Of a DNA stretch of 64,000 bases, positions 52,878 through 61,523 are shown piece after piece. A model generated the notes under the pieces. The model had not been told where the DNA came from and made no database searches. It saw only the letters and a program-made list of their open reading frames with translations. A program made the position numbers and the translations under genes. Origin of the DNA: an uncultured Winogradskyella sp. (GTDB taxonomy: Bacteria; Bacteroidota; Bacteroidia; Flavobacteriales; Flavobacteriaceae); the NCBI GenBank assembly GCA_913055905.1, contig CAJXLB010000005.1:1-64000 (forward strand). The letters are read 5' to 3'. The number at the start of each line of letters is the position of its first letter. Within the stretch, counting starts at the first letter, position 1.

Positions 52878-53843
52878 ATGATGATGTTTAAAATTCATTT
52901 CAGTCTTATTTTTTTGGTATTTTCTGTACTTAATGCACAGACGGAAGTCGATGAAGCCGCTCAATTGATTGATCAAAAACAATATGTACAGGCTCAGCAT
53001 AAAATGACGACCTTTCTTGAGCGCCATCCTAACAATTTAGACGCTGTTGAGCTTTTGGGAGACGCATATGCTTACCAGCGTTTATGGGATAATGCCATTG
53101 AAAATTACGAATACCTTTTGGAGCAGCAATCAGAAAGTGCAACATATAATTATAAATATGGAGGAGCACTAGCCATGAAAGCGCAAAGCGTTAACAAACT
53201 AAGTGCCTTAGGCCTAATTGGAGACATAAAACGTGCTTTCTTGAAAACCATTGAGCTCGACCCTAAACACATTAATGCGCATTGGGCTCTTGTTGATTAT
53301 TATGTGACCTTGCCTGGCATTGTTGGTGGTAGCTTTTTAAAAGCACTAGACTATGCCAATAGATTGGAGGCTATTTCTACCATAGATGGGTATTTGGCCA
53401 AAGGCTATGTGTACGAATATGATGATCAGCCCGAACTTGCAGAAAAGTTCTATAAATTGGCTATAAAGGAAGGAGGCTCTTTAACGTGTTATAGCAAATT
53501 ATCTAATTTTTACAGTGCACAGAATAGGCCTGAAGAAGCTATCAATACCTTTGAGCAGGCCAAGCATAAACTAAATAGGAATGCTTTGCACTATCAGATA
53601 GGAAAGGTTTGTGCAGATTACAATATTCAATTGGATAAAGGCGAAAAGTGCTTAAATACCTATATAGAGAATTTTACCGCAAAGGATGGCGTACCAATAG
53701 AATGGGCCTATTTAAGATTGGCACAAATCTACAAACATAAAGGTTCTAAGACTGAGGCCTTAAAATATATTGATAAAGCTCTTGCCCGAAATGAAGATTT
53801 TAAGCAAGCCATCAAAGAAAAAAAGCTGATTTTAGAAATGTGA
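52878..53843 (+). CDS. secreted TPR-repeat protein
   Basis: A 321-residue protein with a signal peptide (ending VLNAQ at about residue 21). Several tetratricopeptide-type repeats follow (for example AAQLIDQKQYVQAQHKMTTF, LLGDAYAYQRLWDNAIENYE and AYLRLAQIYKHKGSKTEAL). Repeats in the family mediate protein-protein contacts, so it is probably a periplasmic scaffold. The start has three ATG codons in a row (52878-52886) and the first is used here. Specific function unknown. Confidence 0.88.
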   Translation: MMMFKIHFSLIFLVFSVLNAQTEVDEAAQLIDQKQYVQAQHKMTTFLERHPNNLDAVELLGDAYAYQRLWDNAIENYEYLLEQQSESATYNYKYGGALAMKAQSVNKLSALGLIGDIKRAFLKTIELDPKHINAHWALVDYYVTLPGIVGGSFLKALDYANRLEAISTIDGYLAKGYVYEYDDQPELAEKFYKLAIKEGGSLTCYSKLSNFYSAQNRPEEAINTFEQAKHKLNRNALHYQIGKVCADYNIQLDKGEKCLNTYIENFTAKDGVPIEWAYLRLAQIYKHKGSKTEALKYIDKALARNEDFKQAIKEKKLILEM

Positions 53844-53918
53844 CCATCCAGTTATTGGCATGCTGAATTGAACAGTCTCTACCTAGCTCCTAAATAATTG
53901 TTAATTTTTTTAAAATCG

Positions 53919-53939
53919 ATAGTAATACTATTATGTTTG
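53919..53939 (+). promoter_or_regulatory. palindromic operator and -10 box of the tetR gene
   Basis: ATAGTA-A-TACTAT (53919-53931) is a perfect 13-base palindrome touching the -10 box TATGTTTG (53932-53939). A repressor bound there would block RNA polymerase, which fits autoregulation by the TetR-like protein. The nearest TTG (53898-53900) is 31 bases away, so the -33 is non-canonical. Confidence 0.5.
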
Positions 53940-53957
53940 CAATCAAATATTTTGGAA

Positions 53958-54647
53958 ATGTTAAATTTACTATCAAATTTAAAAATTTCTGTGCCCGATA
54001 AGATTTATATCAAAGACCCTGAATCGTCAGATTTGGGTAAGCGAATTATCGAGCACAGTATATTATTGATTGATGATATTGGATTTGACAGTTTTACTTT
54101 TAAAAAATTAGGAGCAAGGATTGGTTCCAATGAAAGTTCAATTTACCGTTATTTTGAAAGTAAACATAAACTGCTTCTTTATCTAACATCTTGGTACTGG
54201 GCATGGATAGAATACCAAATGGTCTTTGCTACGTACAATATACCAGATTCAAAAGAGCAGCTTTTAAGGGCTATAGAGGTACTTACAAAAACGGTAGAAC
54301 AAGACCAAGCCTTTAGTCATATCAATGAAGTGGTTCTTAACCGCATCATCATTAATGAATATTCTAAATCCTTTTTAACCAAAGAAGTAGATACGGAGAA
54401 TAAAGAAGGTTATTTTGAGGTTTACAAACGCTTGGTTAAGAGGTTGAGTGAGATCATTGCAAAAGTCAATGACGCCTACAATTACCCTTCAAGTTTGGCG
54501 AGTACCATCGTTGAAGGGGCCTTACACCAACATTTTCTTAAGGCGCATTTCACATCAATTACAGACTGTGACAACGATGTAACGCCTACAGATTTTTTTA
54601 AGGACCTAACGCTAACACTATTAAAAACAGCAACAAATGGAAAATGA
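53958..54647 (+). CDS. TetR family transcriptional regulator
   Basis: A 229-residue DNA-binding protein. The N-terminal HTH reads FTFKKLGARIGSNESSIYRY, followed by FESKHKLLLYL. The rest is a helical ligand/dimer domain. I start at ATG 53958 (MLNLLSNLKIS) rather than an in-frame TTG at 53898, because the -10 box at 53932-53939 lies downstream of that TTG. Its 3' end overlaps the exporter ABC gene by 11 bases, so it probably controls the ABC-HlyD-TolC operon and itself. Ligand unknown. Confidence 0.9.
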   Translation: MLNLLSNLKISVPDKIYIKDPESSDLGKRIIEHSILLIDDIGFDSFTFKKLGARIGSNESSIYRYFESKHKLLLYLTSWYWAWIEYQMVFATYNIPDSKEQLLRAIEVLTKTVEQDQAFSHINEVVLNRIIINEYSKSFLTKEVDTENKEGYFEVYKRLVKRLSEIIAKVNDAYNYPSSLASTIVEGALHQHFLKAHFTSITDCDNDVTPTDFFKDLTLTLLKTATNGK

Positions 54648-56298
54648 GAAGCCGATATTAACACCTTGGCAACGTTTTATAGGTATATTAAGGTTAGAAA
54701 AGAAAGATATTTTCCAGATTTTGTACTACGCCATATTTTCTGGGTTGATCAGTCTTACTTTGCCTTTGGGGATCCAGGCCATAATTAATCTGATTCAAGG
54801 TGCCCAAGTGAGTTCATCATGGATAGTATTGGTTATTTTGGTAACCTTAGGTGTAGCATTTGTTGGTGTGTTACAACTTATGCAAATGCGGATTATAGAG
54901 ACCGTTCAGCAGCGCCTGTTTATGAGGGCGTCGTTTGAATTCACCTATAGGTTTCCTAAGATTAAAATGAAGGAGCTCTATAATTATTATCCACCAGAGT
55001 TGGCGAACAGATTTTTTGATGTGCTCACCGTTCAAAAGGGACTGGCCAAATTATTGTTGGATGTGCCAACTGCAGCGCTTCAAATTGTGTTTGCCTTAAT
55101 ATTGTTATCCTTTTACCACCCCTTTTTCATAGCTTTTGGTATCCTGTTAATAGTACTTATTTACATTGTTTTTAAGTATACCATACAACGCGGAATGAAG
55201 ACTAGTTTAATGGAGTCCAAGAAGAAATATATTGTGGCACATTGGATTCAAGAAGTGGCAAGGTCTATTCTTAGTTTCAAGCTGTCTGGTACCACCTCAT
55301 TGGCCTTAACCAAAAATGATAAGCTAACGGATGGTTATTTAGTGGCAAGAGAAAGTCACTTTAAGATTTTAGTATTGCAGTTTATCCAGATGATTGGTTT
55401 CAAAGTTATTGTTACGGCAGGACTCTTAATCATTGGTGGGCTTCTGGTACTAAGTCAGCAAATGAACATTGGACAGTTCGTAGCTGCAGAGATTATAATA
55501 TTACTGGTTATTAACTCGGTGGAAAAACTAATTTTGGGGCTCGAGTCTTTCTATGACGTACTAACGTCTTTAGAGAAAATGGGTCAGGTTGTAGATAAAG
55601 AAATCGAGGAACAAACAGGAGAAGTGATTACCATGGATAAGGATTTTGCCATTGAGTTAGAAAAGGTATCTTACGGTGTGCCTGGCAGAAGTATCCCCAT
55701 CCTTAATAATATTTCCTTTCATATAGATGCAAAGAGTCGTATCCTTATCCAAGGAGAAAGTGGTTCTGGAAAATCTAGCTTAATTAGAATTATAGCAGGT
55801 CTCATTCGCCCTACATCTGGCCGTATATTTTTGAACGAACAAGCTCTAAATAATGTGAGATTGAATAGTTACCGCTCCCAATTAGGCATGTCCTTAGCAG
55901 ATGAAACACCATTTGAAGGAACTTTAAGGGAAAATCTTACGTTTGGAGACGAGTCCATTACTACTGAAGATATTATGGAAGTGATAGAGAACGTGGGACT
56001 AACGCCCTATCTTAAAGAAACTGAACTTGGAATAGACACGGTTATCTATCCCGAAGGAAAACAGATATCATTTACTGTAGCTAAAAAGTTGATTTTAGCA
56101 AGGGCCATTCTTAAAAAACCTAAGTTGTTAATTTTAGAGGAGCCTTTGGAGCATTTTGAAACCGTGGAAGCCAAACGTATCATAAAATACCTCACCGACC
56201 CACGACATCCCTGGTCTTTAGTGGTAGTGAGTTTTAATGAGCAATGGGCTGAGAACTGTTCTCAGGTAATAACCCTCAAAAAGGGAGAAATCATTTAA
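54637..56298 (+). CDS. ABC exporter (membrane and ATPase domains fused), degenerate NBD
   Basis: HlyB-like half exporter of 553 residues, without a peptidase domain. About six membrane helices precede an ABC domain from about residue 340. Walker A is intact (GESGSGKSS, residues 373-381, Lys379), and so is a Q-loop (YRSQLGMS). However, the signature that should read LSGGQ is ISFTV (477-481). Walker B Asp is Glu501 (LLILEEP, with catalytic-type Glu502). The expected H-loop His is missing in VVVSFNEQW. It overlaps tetR by 11 bases and the HlyD gene follows 13 bases on. Export is inferred from the operon; ATP use may be unusual. Confidence 0.88.
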   Translation: MENEKPILTPWQRFIGILRLEKKDIFQILYYAIFSGLISLTLPLGIQAIINLIQGAQVSSSWIVLVILVTLGVAFVGVLQLMQMRIIETVQQRLFMRASFEFTYRFPKIKMKELYNYYPPELANRFFDVLTVQKGLAKLLLDVPTAALQIVFALILLSFYHPFFIAFGILLIVLIYIVFKYTIQRGMKTSLMESKKKYIVAHWIQEVARSILSFKLSGTTSLALTKNDKLTDGYLVARESHFKILVLQFIQMIGFKVIVTAGLLIIGGLLVLSQQMNIGQFVAAEIIILLVINSVEKLILGLESFYDVLTSLEKMGQVVDKEIEEQTGEVITMDKDFAIELEKVSYGVPGRSIPILNNISFHIDAKSRILIQGESGSGKSSLIRIIAGLIRPTSGRIFLNEQALNNVRLNSYRSQLGMSLADETPFEGTLRENLTFGDESITTEDIMEVIENVGLTPYLKETELGIDTVIYPEGKQISFTVAKKLILARAILKKPKLLILEEPLEHFETVEAKRIIKYLTDPRHPWSLVVVSFNEQWAENCSQVITLKKGEII

Positions 56299-56311
56299 AG
56301 CATAAAAAACC

Positions 56312-57661
56312 ATGTTGAATATATCTAAAAATCCTTTAAATGCTCAAGTTGATATAACGCAGTTTAAATCAGCAAAGCATGTATTTTTTAAAGATTATTA
56401 CAAGCAAGCGAAGCGCTTTCTCACAGGTTTTGCTATTGCAGGGCTAATTATTCTATTCTTGCCTTGGACTCAGAATATTTCAGGTAGAGGAATGGTAACT
56501 TCATTAACACCAGATCAAAGGCCGCAGACCATTCAGTCGCCTATCCCAGGAAGTATTCAAAAATGGTATGTTCAGGAAGGACAGTTTGTTAAAAAAGGAG
56601 ATACCATAATGCGTATTGCCGAGATAAAAAGTGAATATTTCAACCCTAATTTAGTTGAGCTCACCAAACAGCAAAGAGATGCCAAGGCTTTCTCCGTTAA
56701 ATCATACGAGGAAGAGGTTAAAGCTCAAGAAGGCCGAATAGTTGCCATGATTGGCGAACGTGGCTTAAAATTAGAACAAGCCCAGAATAAATTGCAGCAA
56801 GCTAGATTAAAGGTGAAAGCAGATAGTATTGATTTAGAGGTGGCTAAAACCAACTATAGCATTGCACAAATAAAATATAATCGGGCAGATACCCTTTTTG
56901 CAGACGGCTACACGGCTCGTAAGGATGTGGAGGATGCTAAGATAAAATTACAAGAGACACAAGGGAAATTGGTCAGTCAAGAAGCTAAATTATTGGCCAG
57001 TAAACAAGAGGTGATTAATGCTAGGATAGAATTAAATAGAATTAGAAATGAATATGCCGAAAAAATTTCGAAGGCGCAGAGTGAGAAATATAAAGCACAG
57101 TCCAGTCAATTTAGTTCAGAAGCAGAGGTGCAAAAGTTAGAGAACGATGTGTCCAATTATAGTATACGACGAAACCTTTTATATATAACTGCTCCTTACG
57201 ATGGTTACATCAATACGGCGCACCGAGGCGGTATTGGGCAGACGTTTAAGGAAGGTGAGGAGTTGGTAGGCATAATCCCTGCAGATATAGAATTAGCGGT
57301 AGAGACCTTTGTAGAACCTATTGATTTACCGCTTATCCATAAAGGTGAGAAGGTTCGTATTCAATTTGATGGTTGGCCTGCTATTATTTTTAGCGGATGG
57401 CCCAATGTATCCTATGGTACTTATGGTGGTGAAGTGGTTGCAGTGGAGCGTTTTATAAGTGATAATGGTAGGTTTAGGATATTGTTGAAGCCAGACCCTG
57501 ACGATCATCCGTGGCCAGAGGACATTAGAGCAGGTTCTGGAGCGTTCACTATGGCTCTGTTGGAAGACGTGCCAATTTGGTTCGAATTATGGCGACAGCT
57601 CAACGGATTCCCACCTAATTATTATCAGCCCGAAGGTGCTACCCAATCAAAAAAGAAGTAA
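56312..57661 (+). CDS. HlyD family membrane fusion (periplasmic adaptor) protein
   Basis: Adaptor bridging the ABC exporter and TolC. The 449-residue protein has one N-terminal membrane helix (about residues 38-55). A biotinyl-lipoyl-type region begins at GSIQKWYVQEGQFVKKGDTI (about residues 79-98). A long coiled coil (about 110-285) rich in Ala, Glu, Gln and Lys follows, then a C-terminal beta domain (IRAGSGAFTMALLEDVPIWF). TolC starts 1 base after its stop, so the pair is tightly coupled. Confidence 0.92.
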   Translation: MLNISKNPLNAQVDITQFKSAKHVFFKDYYKQAKRFLTGFAIAGLIILFLPWTQNISGRGMVTSLTPDQRPQTIQSPIPGSIQKWYVQEGQFVKKGDTIMRIAEIKSEYFNPNLVELTKQQRDAKAFSVKSYEEEVKAQEGRIVAMIGERGLKLEQAQNKLQQARLKVKADSIDLEVAKTNYSIAQIKYNRADTLFADGYTARKDVEDAKIKLQETQGKLVSQEAKLLASKQEVINARIELNRIRNEYAEKISKAQSEKYKAQSSQFSSEAEVQKLENDVSNYSIRRNLLYITAPYDGYINTAHRGGIGQTFKEGEELVGIIPADIELAVETFVEPIDLPLIHKGEKVRIQFDGWPAIIFSGWPNVSYGTYGGEVVAVERFISDNGRFRILLKPDPDDHPWPEDIRAGSGAFTMALLEDVPIWFELWRQLNGFPPNYYQPEGATQSKKK

Positions 57662-57662
57662 T

Positions 57663-59066
57663 ATGAAAGGTCTATTATCAATAGTTCTTTTATCCCTAAG
57701 TTTATCATCCTTTGCACAACTAGACAGTTTAGAAAATGTGCTTCGGTTTGATGAGTACTTGGGCTATGTAAAAAAATTCCATCCTATTGTGAAGCAGGCA
57801 GAGCTGGTCATAGACGAAAGCCAAGCTAAGCTCATGAAATCACGTGGAGCATTTGACCCCAAAATAGAGGTAGACTATAATAGAAAGAAATTCAAGGGAA
57901 CCGAATATTGGGATCAGCTTAATGGTACCTTTAAAGTGCCAACTTGGTTTGGTATTGAACTCAAAGCAGCTTTTGAGGAGAATACAGGAGATTTTCTAAA
58001 CCCTGAGGCTTTTGTACCAGACGATGGATTGTATAGTGCAGGGGTTTCCGTACCTATTGGTCGCGATTTATTAATCAATGATCGCATGGCGGCATTAAAA
58101 CAAGCTCGGTTGTTCAGGGAGCAGGCTAAGGCTGATAGAGATATTTTTGTTAACAATATTCTATTTGAAGCATCACTGGTTTATTTTGAGTGGTTAAAAG
58201 CCTTTAATGAGTTTAAGCTTTTTGAGAACTTTTTGGCCAATGCACAATTTCGATTGGAAGGAATAGAGCGTGGTGAGGAAGTAGGGCAGAATGCACGTAT
58301 TGAGGTTGTAGAAGCACGAATTGCCTTGAACAATAGACGTCTCAGTTTAGAACAGGCCAAGGTCAAGCTCACTAATGCCTCTTTAGAACTCTCTACCTTC
58401 TTATGGTTAGAGAATAATATTCCTGTAGAATTACAGCCCAACGTCATTCCAGATGTTAACTCTGAGCCCATTATAGATGCTGTTTTCGATATAAATCAAC
58501 TAAGGGAAAATGAAGTTATCATAGAGGAGCATCCTAAAATGATATCATTAGATTTTAAGCTTCAAAGTTTAGATGTAGGAAGGCGCTTAAGTGCGAATCG
58601 ATTGTTACCGCGCTTTGATGTGGAGTATAACTTTCTTACGGAGGTCCCAGAAATAGCCAGATCTTTTAACACTGCGGAATATAAGGGTGGTGTTAATATC
58701 AGTTTTCCTTTATTCTTGAGAAAGGAACGCGGTGATTTAAGGTTAGCTAAATTGAAACTTCAAGACACCGAGTTTGAAATGAATTCTACTCGGATTAACC
58801 TCATTAATAAAATAGATGCCTTAAAGCAGGAGCTTATTTCTTATGTAGACCAAAATGCTATCACTGCCGAGATTATTGAGGATTCTGCTGAGCTGCTGCG
58901 AGCAGAGGAGCAAAAGTTTAGGCTTGGCGAGAGCTCACTGTTTTTGGTAAATTCTCGGGAGGCTAAACTGATAGAAAGTCGGTTAAAAGGAATTGACATT
59001 CAAAATAAATTCTTTAAGACCAAAGCAAAACTCTTTAACAGTCTTGCCATTAATCCCGACCTTTAG
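57663..59066 (+). CDS. TolC family outer membrane efflux protein
   Basis: Outer-membrane channel of the exporter. The chosen start, ATG 57663, is 1 base after the HlyD-gene stop and gives 467 residues with a signal peptide ending LSSFAQ. Nine earlier in-frame codons overlap the HlyD gene. Two repeats of the OEP domain show the long helical stretches (for example NARIEVVEARIALNNRRLSL and EQKFRLGESSLFLVNSREAK). It is the last gene of tetR-ABC-HlyD-TolC. Confidence 0.92.
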   Translation: MKGLLSIVLLSLSLSSFAQLDSLENVLRFDEYLGYVKKFHPIVKQAELVIDESQAKLMKSRGAFDPKIEVDYNRKKFKGTEYWDQLNGTFKVPTWFGIELKAAFEENTGDFLNPEAFVPDDGLYSAGVSVPIGRDLLINDRMAALKQARLFREQAKADRDIFVNNILFEASLVYFEWLKAFNEFKLFENFLANAQFRLEGIERGEEVGQNARIEVVEARIALNNRRLSLEQAKVKLTNASLELSTFLWLENNIPVELQPNVIPDVNSEPIIDAVFDINQLRENEVIIEEHPKMISLDFKLQSLDVGRRLSANRLLPRFDVEYNFLTEVPEIARSFNTAEYKGGVNISFPLFLRKERGDLRLAKLKLQDTEFEMNSTRINLINKIDALKQELISYVDQNAITAEIIEDSAELLRAEEQKFRLGESSLFLVNSREAKLIESRLKGIDIQNKFFKTKAKLFNSLAINPDL

Positions 59067-59107
59067 TTTTATTTGAAGACCCAATTGTCAGAACTTGAGT
59101 CATTCAT

Positions 59108-59138
59108 TTGGAATTTGAGTGCACTAGGTTGATATTTG
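59108..59138 (+). promoter_or_regulatory. mpl promoter predicting a leaderless transcript
   Basis: TTG (59108-59110), a 20-base spacer and GATATTTG (59131-59138, one mismatch) end 4 bases before the mpl ATG. Transcription would start at or near the start codon. Confidence 0.5.
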
Positions 59139-59142
59139 TACT

Positions 59143-60498
59143 ATGAATGTACATTTTATTGCCATAGGAGGAGCCGCTATGCATAACTTGGCTTTAGCAC
59201 TCCATAACAAAGGCTACAAGGTTTCTGGTAGCGATGATACAATTTTTGACCCTTCAAAGTCACGCCTAGAAGCTAAAGGATTATTACCAGAAGCCATGGG
59301 TTGGTTCCCTGAGAAAATAACAGCAGATTTAGATGCGGTGGTTTTAGGAATGCATGCCAAAGCAGATAATCCAGAGTTGCTCAAGGCTCAGGAACTAGGT
59401 TTAAAAATATACAGTTATCCAGAATTCTTATTTGAGCAATCCAAAAATAAAACAAGGGTTGTTATTGGCGGCAGTCACGGTAAAACAACAATTACCTCCA
59501 TGATTTTGCATGTAATGAATTATCACAATAAGGATGTAGATTATATGGTCGGTGCCCAGCTCGATGGTTTCGATGTCATGGTAAAACTCACCGATTACAA
59601 TGATTTTATAGTTTTGGAAGGCGATGAGTATCTCAGCTCTCCAATAGACAGAAGACCAAAATTTCACCTTTACAAGCCAAATATCGCCTTGCTGAGCGGC
59701 ATAGCCTGGGACCATATCAATGTTTTTACCACTTACGAAAACTACCTGGAGCAGTTTAGCATTTTTGTAGATTCCATTGTAAGGGGAGGGAGCATTAATT
59801 ATAATGTGGAAGACCCTGAATTAAAACGAATCGTTGAAGCTTCTGAAAATCAGATTAGAAAAATCCCATATAGCACACCAGAATATACGGTAGAGGACGG
59901 CCAAACGTTATTGGAAACTCCTGAAGGCCCTATGCCAATTGAAATATTTGGGGCGCATAATCTTAATAATTTAGCTGGAGCCAAATGGATATGTCAGCAT
60001 ATGGGCGTGGATGAAGATGATTTTTATGAAGCCATTGCTACATTTAAGGGCGCGAGTAAGCGTCTGGAAAAAATTGCGGAGTCATCCCATAGCGTTGCTT
60101 ATAAGGACTTTGCCCATTCACCAAGTAAGGTTGAGGCCACTACAAAAGCAGTAAAAGCACAATATGCAGATAAAAAGCTCATCGCCTGCTTGGAATTGCA
60201 TACCTACAGTAGTTTAAATGCTGAATTTTTGAAGGAATATAAAGGTGCCTTGGATGCTGCGGACATAGCGGTCGTTTTTTACTCGCCGCACGCTGTTGAA
60301 ATTAAAAAGCTTGAAGAAGTGACCGCTGAGCAAATAGCGGATGCCTTTCAAAGGGATGATTTAATTATTTATACCAATCCCGATGAGTTTAAAGACTTCC
60401 TTTTTTCGCAAGATTTCAACAATAAAACCTTATTGCTCATGAGTTCTGGAAATTACGGTGGTTTGGATTTTGAAGACATAAAAAAACGTTTCAATTAG
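59143..60498 (+). CDS. mpl: UDP-N-acetylmuramate:L-Ala-gamma-D-Glu-meso-DAP ligase
   Basis: Mur ligase that recycles the murein tripeptide by attaching it to UDP-MurNAc in the cytoplasm. The 451-residue protein starts MNVHFIAIGGAAMHNLALAL with the UDP-binding loop. It has the ATP loop VIGGSHGKTTITSMILH (about residues 107-123), LEGDEYLSSPIDRRPKF, typical of Mpl, GAHNLNNLAGA and FAHSPSKVEAT. It is distinguished from MurC by the dipeptide-recycling motifs and by lack of MurG/FtsQ neighbours. With anmK at 4873 it gives a partial recycling route. Confidence 0.94.
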   Translation: MNVHFIAIGGAAMHNLALALHNKGYKVSGSDDTIFDPSKSRLEAKGLLPEAMGWFPEKITADLDAVVLGMHAKADNPELLKAQELGLKIYSYPEFLFEQSKNKTRVVIGGSHGKTTITSMILHVMNYHNKDVDYMVGAQLDGFDVMVKLTDYNDFIVLEGDEYLSSPIDRRPKFHLYKPNIALLSGIAWDHINVFTTYENYLEQFSIFVDSIVRGGSINYNVEDPELKRIVEASENQIRKIPYSTPEYTVEDGQTLLETPEGPMPIEIFGAHNLNNLAGAKWICQHMGVDEDDFYEAIATFKGASKRLEKIAESSHSVAYKDFAHSPSKVEATTKAVKAQYADKKLIACLELHTYSSLNAEFLKEYKGALDAADIAVVFYSPHAVEIKKLEEVTAEQIADAFQRDDLIIYTNPDEFKDFLFSQDFNNKTLLLMSSGNYGGLDFEDIKKRFN

Positions 60499-60508
60499 AA
60501 ACGTCTTT
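60486..60508. terminator. weak hairpin at the end of mpl
   Basis: ACGTTTC (60486-60492) and GAAACGT (60498-60504) form a stem around AATTA that includes the mpl stop codon. Only three T follow on the plus strand, but six A precede it, giving a better T run for the convergent DUF4476 gene. Confidence 0.5.
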
Positions 60509-60542
60509 CAATATGCTATGATGTGTTCAAAACAATTAATTA

Positions 60543-61451
60543 TTAATGGCCAAAAGATTCAATATACTCATTTAATTCATCTATACTGCTTTCAAACTCA
60601 AATACATTATTTACTTTCCAATAGTTTTCAGGATTAAAACATAAGGTGTAGGCGTACTTTGCAAATTCCAATTTGGTCTCTTCAAACGTGAAATTACTCG
60701 CGATTATCGCGATTTGGGCGGCAGTAACACAATTTCCTTTAATAACTTGCTTAGCGATGGCCAATTTCGAGTCTTCAAAGGATTTATTATTAATCGTTAC
60801 CATGGCTTGATTAAAATCGGCGTCGCTCATTACAAAACATTCACCTGTATCTTCTAAGATTACTGGTTCTACAATTGCACCGCTAACAGTTTGTGTGGTC
60901 GTTGTTGTTGTAGTGGTAGTATTTCCTGTATTCACGTTAATTCCAACACCAACATTTGTGCCACCAGAATTTATTCCAATATCAACATTTATATTTTCTC
61001 CTGGCCCAGTAGTGGTCGTGGTAGTTGTTGTTTGGGTAACCGTTTGTATGGGACCTAAAGGGTTAGGGTTGTAATGTATTAGGGTTACATTACTAGGTGG
61101 AGGAAGAATAGCTTGAAATGGTGTAAAAGAGAAAAACCGTAATTTTTTACCACGTCTTGTTTCTTTTATTTTATAGGTAAATTCTCCGCGTCTTCCATCA
61201 ACATCAACAACCATAAGGCTTCTTTTTTCTATTTGCGGAATCGACTCATCAGCAAATATAATTTTAGTATCATAATAATCGTTAATTAAATAATCTACTG
61301 CTAGATTCACAGCGGGTTCTTCATTTTGTCTAATTCCATTAAGAATGACATAAAAAGCATCTCCATTTTCAGAAAAAATTGTCAATCTCGATTCTTGTGC
61401 CGACGTAAAAATGCTTACAAGTAAAATCGCTAAAAGGGTAACTTTTCTCAT
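60543..61451 (-). CDS. DUF4476 secreted protein with Thr-rich spacers
   Basis: A 302-residue secreted protein. It has a signal peptide (ending IFTSAQ at about residue 19) and an N-terminal beta-rich domain (about 20-130). Two Thr runs (TQTTTTTTTTGPG near 140 and NTTTTTTTTTQT near 181) flank a Gly/Asn/Val segment. A C-terminal helical DUF4476 domain (about 205-300) ends LNEYIESFGH. Function unknown. A -10 box at 61491-61498 lies within a tandem repeat. Confidence 0.85.
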   Translation of the reverse strand: MRKVTLLAILLVSIFTSAQESRLTIFSENGDAFYVILNGIRQNEEPAVNLAVDYLINDYYDTKIIFADESIPQIEKRSLMVVDVDGRRGEFTYKIKETRRGKKLRFFSFTPFQAILPPPSNVTLIHYNPNPLGPIQTVTQTTTTTTTTGPGENINVDIGINSGGTNVGVGINVNTGNTTTTTTTTTQTVSGAIVEPVILEDTGECFVMSDADFNQAMVTINNKSFEDSKLAIAKQVIKGNCVTAAQIAIIASNFTFEETKLEFAKYAYTLCFNPENYWKVNNVFEFESSIDELNEYIESFGH

Positions 61452-61472
61452 GATAATTCGTATTTAAAACAA

Positions 61473-61498
61473 CAGTGCCAAAAGCTGTGCCAAAAATA
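61473..61498 (-). promoter_or_regulatory. tandem repeat overlapping the DUF4476 gene -10 box
   Basis: C[A/T]GTGCCAAAA occurs twice (61473-61483 and 61485-61495) at a 12-base period, about one helical turn. The second copy overlaps TATTTTTG (minus strand, 61491-61498), the likely -10. This arrangement is typical of a transcription-factor site; the factor is unknown. Confidence 0.45.
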
Positions 61499-61523
61499 TC
61501 GTTAATTTGAATATCTTGTATAC

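Noticed and set aside
60900-61030. Simple-sequence DNA repeat
   Set aside because: The repeated GTT/GGT-type triplets are codons for the Thr runs of the DUF4476 protein, on the opposite strand, not a non-coding satellite.
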